Of a stretch of DNA of 22,119 bases, positions 1 through 6,880 are shown one piece after another (within the stretch, counting starts at the first letter, position 1; every line of letters starts with the position of its first letter). The stretch covers positions 1 through 22,119 of the forward strand of contig CALBTC010000463.1 of the NCBI GenBank assembly GCA_937967805.1, given 5' to 3'. The notes under the pieces are model-generated. The model was not told the DNA's origin, made no database searches, and saw only the letters and a list, made by a program, of their open reading frames with translations. Position numbers and translations under genes: made by a program. This DNA comes from an uncultured Anaerolineaceae bacterium (GTDB lineage: Bacteria; Chloroflexota; Anaerolineae; Promineifilales; Promineifilaceae).

Positions 1-593
1 AGGATCAGGCCGGTGTGCTCAATCTCAATGTCCAGCTCGTGGCGGAAGGCGGCAATGCGTTCCGCGGCCACAATGCTGCGCAGCGTTGGCTCAGACACAA
101 CAAACAGGTGCTGCACGGCCCGCGTGGTGCGCCGGCTCAGGTGCTCCATGCCCGCCTCGTTGTCAATCACCACGTAGCGATAATTTTTGCTGATGGAATC
201 GACCACCTGCCGCAAATTGTGGTTCACGGCGCAGTAGCAACCCTGCCCCTCCGGCTGCCCCATCGCTATCAGGTCAAACCGGTCCCCTTCGGACAGTGCC
301 GAGCGAATCTGATAATCCAGGTACTCTCGCTTGGTGGAGCCACCGGCCACGGTGCCCATCGCCGCACCGCCGGCCGTCAGGGACTGCTTCACCTGGCTCA
401 GCAAATCCTCGCGGATGTCGCCCACCGTCCAGTCCAGCTCCAGCCCCAGCACCATGTTCAAGTTACTGCTGGGGTCCGCGTCAATGGCCAGGATGGCCCC
501 CGGCTGTGTTTCCACTAAATGCTTAATAATCAGCCCGGCGATGGTGGTTTTGCCTACGCCGCCTTTACCTGCCAGTGCGATTGTTGTTGTCAT
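1..593 (-). CDS. cooC: CooC/AcsF-type nickel-insertion ATPase (3' end beyond window)
   Basis: A MinD/ParA-family P-loop ATPase of the CooC type, which uses ATP to help load nickel into CO dehydrogenase or acetyl-CoA synthase. The reading frame starts at an ATG at 593 and is open to the left edge, so about 197 N-terminal residues are visible and the C-terminus is missing. Seen: a deviant Walker A motif AGKGGVGKTT near residues 8-17, the IDADPSSNL switch segment, and a GCYC motif giving C119 and C121, the CxC pair that binds metal at the CooC dimer interface. The start has no strong Shine-Dalgarno sequence. A 79-base imperfect hairpin lies between it and the preceding cooC copy. It is the last visible gene of the cluster. 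Family assignment is firm; which cluster it matures is inferred only from the neighbourhood. Confidence 0.9.
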   Translation of the reverse strand, partial: MTTTIALAGKGGVGKTTIAGLIIKHLVETQPGAILAIDADPSSNLNMVLGLELDWTVGDIREDLLSQVKQSLTAGGAAMGTVAGGSTKREYLDYQIRSALSEGDRFDLIAMGQPEGQGCYCAVNHNLRQVVDSISKNYRYVVIDNEAGMEHLSRRTTRAVQHLFVVSEPTLRSIVAAERIAAFRHELDIEIEHTGLI

Positions 594-604
594 ATCTTTT
601 TTAT

Positions 605-689
605 GGGGACTACAACGAATTTTAGTAATAAACGAATTAAAAGCACCGGAGAAAAAATTCGCTAGTTACTCCAATTCGTTGTAGTCATT
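605..689. repeat. Long imperfect inverted repeat between the two cooC genes
   Basis: Perfect 14-base arms GACTACAACGAATT (608-621) and its complement (673-686) enclose nested complementary pieces: AGTAA with TTACT, and CGAATT with AATTCG. Together they make arms of about 33 bases with a few mismatches. The element is AT-rich compared with the flanking genes and fills most of the intercistronic gap. It looks like a small mobile or REP-type palindromic element. There is no T-tract on the minus strand that would make it a clear terminator. Confidence 0.7.
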
Positions 690-715
690 GTGGCAAAAGA
701 GTAAAAATCAAACAG

Positions 716-1489
716 TCAATCGCTACCCTCCAGCCTCTCTATCATCCTTTTAGATTCTTCTTTCAACGCAGGAACCGTATCGTAAACGGCCGTACCCAAC
801 CGGTCCGCCTCAGCCACGCCATCATCCATCGGGATCAGGCCCAGGAGGGGAACTTGCAGATGGTTGCCCTGCAAGAAGGCAGCGTCATCATCATTGCACA
901 CCTTGTTGCCCACCAGCCAGAGCCGCGTCAGGCCGATGTCTTGCGCCAACTGCTGAATTTGCACGGCCGTACCCATACTGCGCCGCGTCGGTTCCACCAC
1001 AATGATCAGGGCATCGACAAAATCGACCGTGGCCCGCCCCAAATGTTCTACCCCGGCATACATATCCAAAATCAACACGTCATCTTTGCGGAAGAGCAGG
1101 TGAGTGAACAGCGTTTTTAGCATGGCACTCTCCGGGCAGATACAGCCGGAACCGCCCATCTCTACCGCGCCCATTTCCAGCAGCCGCACGCCGCGATGCA
1201 GTACGCTGAACCGCTCGGGAATATCATCCACGCGCGGGTTGAGCGTAAAAAAGCCACCCATCGTGCCCGGCTTGGCCCCGGTGCGCTCGGCGATGAGTTC
1301 TTCCATCTCCACAATGGGATGGAGCCTGGCGCGCAGATCATCGGGGAAGCCCAATGCGCCGGCCAGACAGGGCGACGGATCGGCATCAACGGCCAATACC
1401 TGCTGCCCGGCATCGGCATATGCCTGGGCCAGCAGCGCGGCCAACGTCGTTTTACCCACACCGCCTTTACCACTAATTGCTAGTTTCAT
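716..1489 (-). CDS. cooC: CooC-type nickel-insertion ATPase, second copy
   Basis: A complete 257-residue MinD-like ATPase, the usual CooC length. Seen: deviant Walker A SGKGGVGKTT at residues 6-15, the VDADPSPCL switch region near residue 35, ILDMYAG as Walker B at about residue 140, and a GCIC motif with C116 and C118 matching the CooC metal-binding CxC pair. Known role: ATP-dependent nickel delivery to the C-cluster of CODH or to the ACS A-cluster. The ATG overlaps the TGA of the hepT remnant (ATGA), and no strong Shine-Dalgarno sequence is visible, so translation may be coupled to whatever reads through the remnant. It diverges clearly from the adjacent copy, so the pair is probably specialised rather than a recent duplication. 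The client enzyme of each copy cannot be told from sequence. Confidence 0.92.
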   Translation of the reverse strand: MKLAISGKGGVGKTTLAALLAQAYADAGQQVLAVDADPSPCLAGALGFPDDLRARLHPIVEMEELIAERTGAKPGTMGGFFTLNPRVDDIPERFSVLHRGVRLLEMGAVEMGGSGCICPESAMLKTLFTHLLFRKDDVLILDMYAGVEHLGRATVDFVDALIIVVEPTRRSMGTAVQIQQLAQDIGLTRLWLVGNKVCNDDDAAFLQGNHLQVPLLGLIPMDDGVAEADRLGTAVYDTVPALKEESKRMIERLEGSD

Positions 1490-1635
1490 AGTTCCAGGTA
1501 AGCTGCAATTTGACGGCCGAATTCACGCATATCGGCACGGCCGTTCAGCAAAATCTCGCTGACAATCGCTGGATCAACCACCACATAATCGTCCAGGCTT
1601 CAAAATAGAGCAACATGAGATTCTTTAACAGGCAT
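1486..1635 (-). pseudogene. hepT: hepT toxin remnant with internal deletion
   Basis: Directly after mntA, an ATG at 1635 overlaps the mntA stop by one base (TAATG), as expected for an intact mntA-hepT pair. The frame reads MPVKESHVALF, then a TGA at 1602-1600, then continues in the same frame as a C-terminus containing DPAIVSEIL and REFGRQIAAYLEL, ending at a TGA that overlaps the cooC start. That tail matches the end of HEPN-domain HepT ribonucleases (pattern ...HEYxxIDPexVyeIL...R..DfreFa.qIa.YL). Only about 50 of some 135-140 codons remain. The catalytic R-x4-6-H region is gone; the junction lies just before it. The remnant cannot be a working toxin. Confidence 0.72.
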
Positions 1636-2063
1636 TAATCATCACCTTCGGCGAAGTATTGACGAACATATTTTTCTTGAAGACGGCGCAAGGGGGCTGT
1701 ATCCACATAGTCGCGCAATGCTGTTGTTTCAAACTTCACCCGGACGGCATCATCGGGACAGTAAAGCAAATGGCCGTCATAATACACCCGATGCCGCAGC
1801 AATGGCGTTGCCTCCGCCAAATCCACCACCTGCACATCATCCCGCTGCAACAGAGTTCCTAATTCATTGCCCAGGTTGAGAAGCTGCCAAAACCGTGCCT
1901 TTTTGTCCAGCTCAGAGGCAAACAGCACGGCAATATCCACGTCAGAAAGCGCCCCGGCTTCGCCACGCGCCTGCGAGCCGTAAAGATAAGCCAAAACAAC
2001 GTCATGTTGGGCAAACAGGTTGGCGGCTTCGTTTGTTTGTAATCGGGCGATAATTCTATTCAT
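1635..2063 (-). CDS. mntA: MntA-type nucleotidyltransferase antitoxin (orphan)
   Basis: A 142-residue protein of the minimal nucleotidyltransferase family. Motif GSQARGEAGALSDVDIAV near residue 28 carries the GS...DxD signature of the catalytic metal-binding strand. In MntA-HepT (type VII) modules, this enzyme AMPylates and silences the HEPN ribonuclease HepT. Here the following hepT is reduced to a remnant, so MntA is an antitoxin without its local partner. An ATG at 2063 is chosen because the family starts just ahead of the RLQTNEAANLFAQHDV helix. The longer frame upstream (to 2294) would add 77 residues that run through a palindromic repeat and into the end of the next gene, and is not credible. 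The gene sits inside the otherwise metabolic operon and looks like an insertion. Confidence 0.85.
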   Translation of the reverse strand: MNRIIARLQTNEAANLFAQHDVVLAYLYGSQARGEAGALSDVDIAVLFASELDKKARFWQLLNLGNELGTLLQRDDVQVVDLAEATPLLRHRVYYDGHLLYCPDDAVRVKFETTALRDYVDTAPLRRLQEKYVRQYFAEGDD

Positions 2064-2069
2064 GACGAC

Positions 2070-2075
2070 ATTATA
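2070..2075 (-). promoter_or_regulatory. Candidate -10 box for mntA (leaderless-type spacing)
   Basis: A perfect TATAAT on the minus strand ends six bases upstream of the mntA ATG, so a transcript would start at or next to the start codon. No convincing -35 hexamer lies at 16-18 bases. No good Shine-Dalgarno is present, which fits leaderless expression independent of the operon, but the call rests on one hexamer. Confidence 0.3.
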
Positions 2076-2095
2076 ACCCACTTTGTAACCATAAT

Positions 2096-2157
2096 GGTGC
2101 AACGCACTTGCATGAGCGTATTTGCTGCTTATAGCTCTGGTCCAAGTGCGTCGCACC
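2096..2157. repeat. Inverted repeat between DUF3786 gene and mntA
   Basis: Arms GGTGCAACGCACTTG (2096-2110) and CAAGTGCGTCGCACC (2143-2157) are complementary with one mismatch, around a 32-base loop that can pair further (GAGC with GCTC). The element fills the gap directly after the DUF3786 stop. It could form an RNA hairpin, but no T-run follows on the minus strand, so it is called a palindromic repeat rather than a terminator. Confidence 0.7.
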
Positions 2158-2158
2158 G

Positions 2159-2770
2159 CTAATGCCTGGAGAGCAGTCGCCGGGTCAACATGCTGCCCAA
2201 AATGGCGCAGGCGTCGGTGGGCAAGTAGTGCGGCGTGTGGGCGTCGAACAAGATTTTGTACGAAGGCGAGAAATCTTCGTCTCCCTGCCAACACACCGCC
2301 AAAACGGGCACACGGGGCAGGGCCTGAAAGCGATAGGCGGCATCGGCAAAAGGCACGGCCGTTCCGCCCAAAGCCACGGCCGTTTCACCGAACCTCACGA
2401 CATCATTGCCAAACGCCTGGGCCAGCTCCCGCCCGGTGTACCCTTGAAAGGCCTGCGTGTAAAAACGGCCGTCCGGCAGCTCCGTAAAAGCAATCCAATG
2501 GTCGGCCGGCAAGATACCGTCGGCCGTGTGCAGGTAATAGGCCACAAGTGCCTGCGTCAGCGAGTCCAATGCTTCGCTCGTTTCTGCATGACGCGCCACA
2601 AAATCCGGGGCAGCAATGGTCACGGCCATTTGCCACACTTTCATCTGCAAACGGCCGTCCACCAGCGCGGCGCCGCAAGCGTGAGCCAGCTCCGGCAACT
2701 CGCGGCGCGCCAGGCCGGCTTGCAGTTCCTGCACGCGGCCCGCCAGTCCGGTTAACGGCCGTTCAGCCAC
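2159..2770 (-). CDS. DUF3786 domain protein
   Basis: A protein of about 203 residues resembling the DUF3786 family (PF12654), whose function is not established. Family-like segments seen: LPADHWIAFTELPDG, FYTQAFQGYTGRELAQAFG, a central VRFGETAVALGGTAVPFADAAYRFQ-like strand region, and a conserved-looking tail with FSPSYKILFDAHTPHYLPTDACAILGS. There is no signal peptide or membrane segment, so it should be cytoplasmic. A GTG at 2770 is chosen: it overlaps the 3' end of metVF by 19 bases, whereas the longer ATG start at 2842 would overlap by about 90. Family members often occur near corrinoid and acetyl-CoA-pathway genes, which suggests a role in C1 or corrinoid metabolism. That is inference. 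Confidence 0.75.
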   Translation of the reverse strand: MAERPLTGLAGRVQELQAGLARRELPELAHACGAALVDGRLQMKVWQMAVTIAAPDFVARHAETSEALDSLTQALVAYYLHTADGILPADHWIAFTELPDGRFYTQAFQGYTGRELAQAFGNDVVRFGETAVALGGTAVPFADAAYRFQALPRVPVLAVCWQGDEDFSPSYKILFDAHTPHYLPTDACAILGSMLTRRLLSRH

Positions 2771-4227
2771 GGTTCCGCCACACTTAATTCCGGCTGGGCC
2801 AACCCGGCTTCCATCACGATGCGCGGCACAATCTCTTCCCAACCCACCGCCATCAGGTGAATGCCGTTGACCCCTTGCTTATCTTTAATCGCTTCAATCA
2901 GCTCCAGAGCAATCTGCACGCCCTCTTCCTCGGCACCGTCGCCGGCCGCTTCCATCCGGTTGAGGATCGGCTTGGGAATGAAGACACCGGGCACCTCGTT
3001 ATGCATATATTGGGCCACCCGCAAGTTCTTCAGCGGCGTGATGCCGATGAGAATGTACACCTTGTCCAAAATGTCACGTTTGGCAAGCTCGTTCAGCCAC
3101 ACTTCCAGCCCATCCGGATCGTACACCAGGTTGGTCTGGAAGAACTGCGCCCCGGCGTTGACCTTTTTGTGCTCGCGAATCGCCTGGAATTCCGGGCGAG
3201 AGGCAAACGGCGAGCCGGCCGCGCCCAGGAAATATTGGGGACGGAACTTGATAGAACGGCCGTCCAGATACTTCCCCACATCCCGCATCCGGCGCAAAAT
3301 CCACAGCATCTGGATCGCGTCGATATCGACCACATCCATGCGTCCCTTGGGCGGCGGCCCCAGGTTGGCGCTGTCGCCGGACAGGCACAAAATATTGCGA
3401 ATGCCCAGCGCCGATGCCCCCAAGACCTCAGCCTGCAGGCCGGTGCGCGTGCGGTCACGGGCGGCAATTTGCAGCACCGGTTCCGCCTCATGCTCCAGCG
3501 CCATTTTAGAGCAGGCAAGGGACGACATGCGCGGTGTAGCCGAGGGACAATCGGTAAAGTTAACGGCGGCGACGTACGGCCGTACCATCTCTACATTGCG
3601 GCACATCTTGCCCGTCGCCACGCTCATTGGTGGAGCCACTTCGGCCGTCACCACAAACTCATCGGCGCGCAGACGCCGCTCCAGCTCGGACACCGGCTCA
3701 TCGTAGGCGGGCGGATGATATTCGGCATCCCCTTGCCACCAATCCGGCTGGCGCACCTGGCGGAAGACGGCGTCCCACGTTTCGGCGCGGGTTTCTTTGT
3801 TGCGGGCCACCAGATCGATGAACACTTTCTTGGTGCCAACTGCCTTCACCTGCCGCGCCACGTCGCCCCACGTTTCCGTGCCCACTTTGCCCCAATCCAG
3901 CGGCGGCAGCACCTCCAGCAGCATTTCTTCCCGCCCCCTTTTGAAAGCACGCTCATAAATTTCATACCAGATGCACGGCCGTGTTTCGTCTACGTAGCAG
4001 TGGGCTTCCATGGAACCCCCGCAGGGGCCATTGCGCAACCCCTTGGGGCATTCCATGGGGCAGATGAACGCCGTTTCTTGTAGCAGGCAGTTGCCGCACA
4101 TGCGGCAGCCAAACAGCGGCCCCTTTGTGACGCGCTCCACAAAGGCCAAAAAGCGGCGATCGGCACTTTCCTTTTTGAATGGATAATAGGGTGGCTGCCA
4201 GCGCCGCCCCGGTGTAAATAGAGGCAT
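2752..4227 (-). CDS. metF: MetV-MetF fusion: 5,10-methylenetetrahydrofolate reductase
   Basis: A 491-residue two-domain protein. Residues 1 to about 95 are the cysteine-rich MTHFR C-terminal/MetV-type domain (PF12225), with C41, C44, C47, C56, C60 and C69 in the CRMCGNC...CPMEC...GPCGG pattern. Residues about 175-490 are the FAD-dependent MTHFR TIM barrel (start FVVTAEVAPP, then LCLSGDS, QFFQTNLVYD, GITPL). It reduces methylene-THF to methyl-THF, the substrate of AcsE. In Moorella-type acetogens, MetV and MetF are separate proteins; here they are fused with MetV first. ATG 4227 has a strong GGAGG upstream. The ATG at 4263 would add 12 unlikely residues and lacks one. The electron donor is not obvious; the flavoprotein gene just upstream is a candidate. 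Confidence 0.9.
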   Translation of the reverse strand: MPLFTPGRRWQPPYYPFKKESADRRFLAFVERVTKGPLFGCRMCGNCLLQETAFICPMECPKGLRNGPCGGSMEAHCYVDETRPCIWYEIYERAFKRGREEMLLEVLPPLDWGKVGTETWGDVARQVKAVGTKKVFIDLVARNKETRAETWDAVFRQVRQPDWWQGDAEYHPPAYDEPVSELERRLRADEFVVTAEVAPPMSVATGKMCRNVEMVRPYVAAVNFTDCPSATPRMSSLACSKMALEHEAEPVLQIAARDRTRTGLQAEVLGASALGIRNILCLSGDSANLGPPPKGRMDVVDIDAIQMLWILRRMRDVGKYLDGRSIKFRPQYFLGAAGSPFASRPEFQAIREHKKVNAGAQFFQTNLVYDPDGLEVWLNELAKRDILDKVYILIGITPLKNLRVAQYMHNEVPGVFIPKPILNRMEAAGDGAEEEGVQIALELIEAIKDKQGVNGIHLMAVGWEEIVPRIVMEAGLAQPELSVAEPWLNGR

Positions 4228-4290
4228 ATCGTCCTCCGTATGAAAACGGTGGCCGGCACACATTCATATTCAAAAAAGAAACCGGGCAAT

Positions 4291-4350
4291 GGTAGGGGCG
4301 ACCCTCTGTGGTCGCCCGATTTAGGGCAGACACGGGGGTCTGCCCCTACC
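4291..4350. repeat. Nested palindromic intergenic element
   Basis: Outer arms GGTAGGGGC (4291-4299) and GCCCCTACC (4342-4350) enclose two smaller hairpins: GGGCGACC with GGTCGCCC (4296-4317), and GGGCAGAC with GTCTGCCC (4324-4346). It sits in the 180-base gap between the flavoprotein stop and the metVF start. The organisation is that of a small palindromic (MITE/REP-like) element. The rest of the gap is AT-rich with no promoter I would defend. Confidence 0.75.
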
Positions 4351-4407
4351 CAAAATCGTTGCCCATATTAATTATTGAAATGCATAATGTGCCTGCCACC
4401 CTATAAA

Positions 4408-5313
4408 CTATAAATGGGGTAACAGGTAATCGTAGGCGCTAAGCGCCGCTTTGACGCCTTCACCCACCGCCACCAACACCTGCTCGGCATAAATGTTGGT
4501 CACGTCTCCGGCAGCAAACACGCCCGGCGTGGTCGTGCGGCTGTACGGATCGACCTTGATGAAGCCCCGCGCGTCCAATTCCACCAGGCCGGCGACCATT
4601 TGCGAATTCGGCCGTAACGCCTTCTCCACAAAGGTACCGTCTGCCTTCAGCCTTCTTACCTGTCCGTGTCTGTTCTTCACCACCACGGTGTTGCAATAGC
4701 CGTTGCCCTCCACACGCGTCACCCGATAGTCCGGCAAAATGGTCACGTTGGCCGAGCGGGCCAGCTTCTGCCCCAGGGCTGTTTCCAGCGCCGCCGCCGT
4801 CGGCCCTACCACGTGAACATGGTGGGCCACCACAGCCAGCTCTGCCGCTGAACGCAGCGCCAATTCGTCTTCGCCGATCACAACCGTGTCTTTGTCAATA
4901 AACAACGGGGCGTAGCTCAGCGCCGAATAGCATAGACCCCGGGAGAGATATTCCCGTTCGCCGGGAACGTCCAGCCATTCCTGGCGCGTGCCGCTGGCCA
5001 CAATAACCGCGCGGGCTTCCAACTCACCCCCATCCTGGGTATAGACAACAAATCCTTCACCGGTTTTCTCCACTTTTTCCACCCGCTTCATCAGGCGGGT
5101 AAAATCCAGATATTCCAGCTCGCTTCTGAATTTGTTCACAACTTCGACACCACGGATCACCTGGTAGCTGTCCACATCGGGCAGATCGAGATGGTAGTTG
5201 GTTTTGCCGCCTAAATCTTCTGAGATGAGCAGCACATTCAACCGTTTGCGAATGGCATAAATTGCGGCCGTTAACCCGGCCGGTCCACCACCAATGACAA
5301 TTAAATCGTACAT
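4408..5313 (-). CDS. Thioredoxin-reductase-like FAD oxidoreductase lacking the CxxC
   Basis: A 301-residue flavoprotein with the two-domain thioredoxin reductase fold. Seen: FAD-binding GGGPAGLTAAIYA at residues 8-20, the ATG-like VVASGTR segment, and a C-terminal GVFAAGDVTN motif near residue 275 that contacts FAD. The redox-active CxxC expected after the central linker is absent: the equivalent stretch reads GLCYSALSY, with a single C128. The second nucleotide-binding loop is degenerate (VVIGEDELAL instead of GxGxxA), and the HRRxxxR NADPH motif is missing. It is therefore not a normal thioredoxin reductase. Its place between malic enzyme and metVF suggests an electron-transfer partner for MetVF or a ferredoxin/NAD(P)-linked diaphorase, as inference. 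A GGAGG precedes the start. Confidence 0.85.
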   Translation of the reverse strand: MYDLIVIGGGPAGLTAAIYAIRKRLNVLLISEDLGGKTNYHLDLPDVDSYQVIRGVEVVNKFRSELEYLDFTRLMKRVEKVEKTGEGFVVYTQDGGELEARAVIVASGTRQEWLDVPGEREYLSRGLCYSALSYAPLFIDKDTVVIGEDELALRSAAELAVVAHHVHVVGPTAAALETALGQKLARSANVTILPDYRVTRVEGNGYCNTVVVKNRHGQVRRLKADGTFVEKALRPNSQMVAGLVELDARGFIKVDPYSRTTTPGVFAAGDVTNIYAEQVLVAVGEGVKAALSAYDYLLPHL

Positions 5314-5329
5314 GTCAAACCTCCGTTTT

Positions 5330-5389
5330 CGGTAATCGGTTATCCGTAATCGGTAAACGGTAAACCGATCACCGTTTACCGCTAACCGT
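5330..5389. repeat. Heptanucleotide repeat, inverted pair (flavoprotein/malic enzyme gap)
   Basis: Units of the CGGTAAT type (CGGTAAT, CGGTTAT, CCGTAAT, CGGTAAA) run in one direction, then the same units follow in reverse complement (ACCGATC, ACCGTTT, ACCGCTA). An RNA copy can fold into a long stem. It fills the gap between the stop of the malic enzyme gene and the Shine-Dalgarno sequence of the flavoprotein gene. Confidence 0.85.
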
Positions 5390-6751
5390 CTACTCTTCAG
5401 GAACCGGCTCGATAAACCCTTCGGCCATCATCGTCTTGGTCAGGTTGCGGGAACGGCCGATCATCAGCAAAGCATGTTCATACAGTTCGTCGTAGCTCTT
5501 GGTCAGCCGGGCCACGCCTTGTTCTTGGGCCTTCATGCCAACGGCCGCTGCCTCGCGGGCAAACACCTGCCAATCTTCCATGCTGGGCAGCAAGTGCTCG
5601 TCGTCCAGATCATCGCCGATGAACTCCGCCAGCGCCTCGGCGGCGGCAAAGCACATCTCGTCGGTGATCGTCTTGGCCCGCACGTCCAGCGCCCCGCGGA
5701 AGATGCCGGGGAAGCCCAGCGAATTGTTCACCTGGTTAGGGAAATCGGAACGGCCGGTGGCCACAATGCGCGCCCCCGCCTCCAGCGCCTCCCACGGCCA
5801 AATTTCCGGCACCGGGTTGGCGCAGGCAAAGACGATGGCGTCCTTGTTCATCCGCGAGACCCACTCCGGCAAAATGGTGCCCGGTCCAGGTTTGGACAGA
5901 GCAATGACCACATCGACACCTTCCATCGCCTCGGCCACACCGCCCTGGCGCAAATCGCCATTGGTAATCTGGCATAAGCGCCACTTGTCCACGTATTCGT
6001 GGCGGCGCATTTCCAGGTCACGGCGGTGCGGTCCGAGGATACCTTTGCTGTCTATCATGGTGCACTTCATCGGGTCTGCGCCCCAGCCGAAGATAAGCCG
6101 GGAGCAGGCCACGTTGGACGCGCCGCTGCCGACAAAGGCAATGCTCACGTCTTCCATGCGCTTGCCCACCAGCTTCAGCGCGTTGATCAGCCCGGCCAGC
6201 GTCACGGTGGCCGTGCCCTGCTGGTCATCGTGCCAGATGGGAATTTCTGCTTTTTCGCGCAGCGTGTCCAAAATACGGAAACATTTGGGTTGGGAAATAT
6301 CTTCCAGGTTGACGCCGCCAAAAGACGGCTGCAGCATCAGCACGGTTTCGATGATCTTGTCCGGATCTTTCGTGTCTAGCATAATGGCCACGCCATCGAC
6401 GCCGCCCAAATATTTGTAGAGCAGCGCCTTGCCTTCCATCACCGGCAGCCCGGCTTTGGGGCCGATGTCGCCCAGCCCCAACACGCGGGTGCCGTCGCTG
6501 ATGACGGCCACGGTGTTCCACTTGTTGGTGTAATCATAGACGCGTTCCGGCTCGGCATTGATTGCCTTGCAGGGCGCAGCCACGCCGGGCGTGTACCAGA
6601 TGGAAAAATCGTCCAGATCGCGCACAACGCATTTGAGCGCCATTTCTACCTTGCCCCGGTAAAACGGATGTAGCTGCATGGCGTCGGCCGATGGTTTTTG
6701 CGCCTTTTGCAGCAGCGCATCGATGTCCACGCCCTTCTTATCTTTTAACAT
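5390..6751 (-). CDS. Malic enzyme (malate dehydrogenase, decarboxylating)
   Basis: A 453-residue short-form bacterial malic enzyme that interconverts malate with pyruvate plus CO2 using NAD(P). Seen: catalytic YTPGVAAP (Y53), [22 protein letters not shown] with the family lysine at about 108, metal-site HDDQQGTA, a Rossmann VGSGASNVA loop, and [12 protein letters not shown] plus SDFPNQVNN near the C-terminus. ATG 6751 is preceded by AGGGGG. The longer frame to 6829 adds 26 residues encoded by the heptanucleotide repeat (PITDYR-type sequence) and is rejected. Sequence alone does not settle NAD or NADP preference. Placed between acsE and metVF, it could feed CO2 and reductant to the pathway, or carboxylate pyruvate made from acetyl-CoA. 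Confidence 0.92.
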   Translation of the reverse strand: MLKDKKGVDIDALLQKAQKPSADAMQLHPFYRGKVEMALKCVVRDLDDFSIWYTPGVAAPCKAINAEPERVYDYTNKWNTVAVISDGTRVLGLGDIGPKAGLPVMEGKALLYKYLGGVDGVAIMLDTKDPDKIIETVLMLQPSFGGVNLEDISQPKCFRILDTLREKAEIPIWHDDQQGTATVTLAGLINALKLVGKRMEDVSIAFVGSGASNVACSRLIFGWGADPMKCTMIDSKGILGPHRRDLEMRRHEYVDKWRLCQITNGDLRQGGVAEAMEGVDVVIALSKPGPGTILPEWVSRMNKDAIVFACANPVPEIWPWEALEAGARIVATGRSDFPNQVNNSLGFPGIFRGALDVRAKTITDEMCFAAAEALAEFIGDDLDDEHLLPSMEDWQVFAREAAAVGMKAQEQGVARLTKSYDELYEHALLMIGRSRNLTKTMMAEGFIEPVPEE

Positions 6752-6765
6752 TTCGACCCCCTTTT

Positions 6766-6867
6766 CGGTGATCGGTATTCGGTAATCGGTGATCGGTGGT
6801 CGGTAATCGGTTTGAACACTGATTACCATCTACTGATTACTGATTACGGTTTACCGTTTACGGTTCA
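6766..6867. repeat. Heptanucleotide repeat, inverted pair (malic enzyme/acsE gap)
   Basis: About eight CGGTNAT/CGGTGGT-type heptads (6766-6812) are followed by their complements (TGATTAC, CGGTTTACCG and related, 6819-6867). The two halves can pair. The first half also extends the malic enzyme frame upstream as PITDYR-like residues, which is why that longer start is misleading. Confidence 0.85.
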
Positions 6868-6880
6868 CCAATTCCTAGAA

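Noticed and set aside
1600..1602. TGA in the hepT remnant as a selenocysteine codon
   Set aside because: HepT proteins have no selenocysteine, most of the domain is missing, and no SECIS-like element is evident; a deletion junction explains the stop.
2064..2294. N-terminal extension of mntA by 77 residues
   Set aside because: It reads through the 2096-2157 palindrome and into the DUF3786 gene; the nucleotidyltransferase family begins at the ATG at 2063.
2857..4083. Plus-strand open frame of 408 codons opposite metVF
   Set aside because: Antisense shadow of a well-conserved gene: low-complexity His/Arg-rich translation, no ribosome binding site and no recognisable domain.
6752..6829. N-terminal extension of malic enzyme
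   Set aside because: The 26 extra residues are translated heptad repeat; the ATG at 6751 has its own AGGGGG site.
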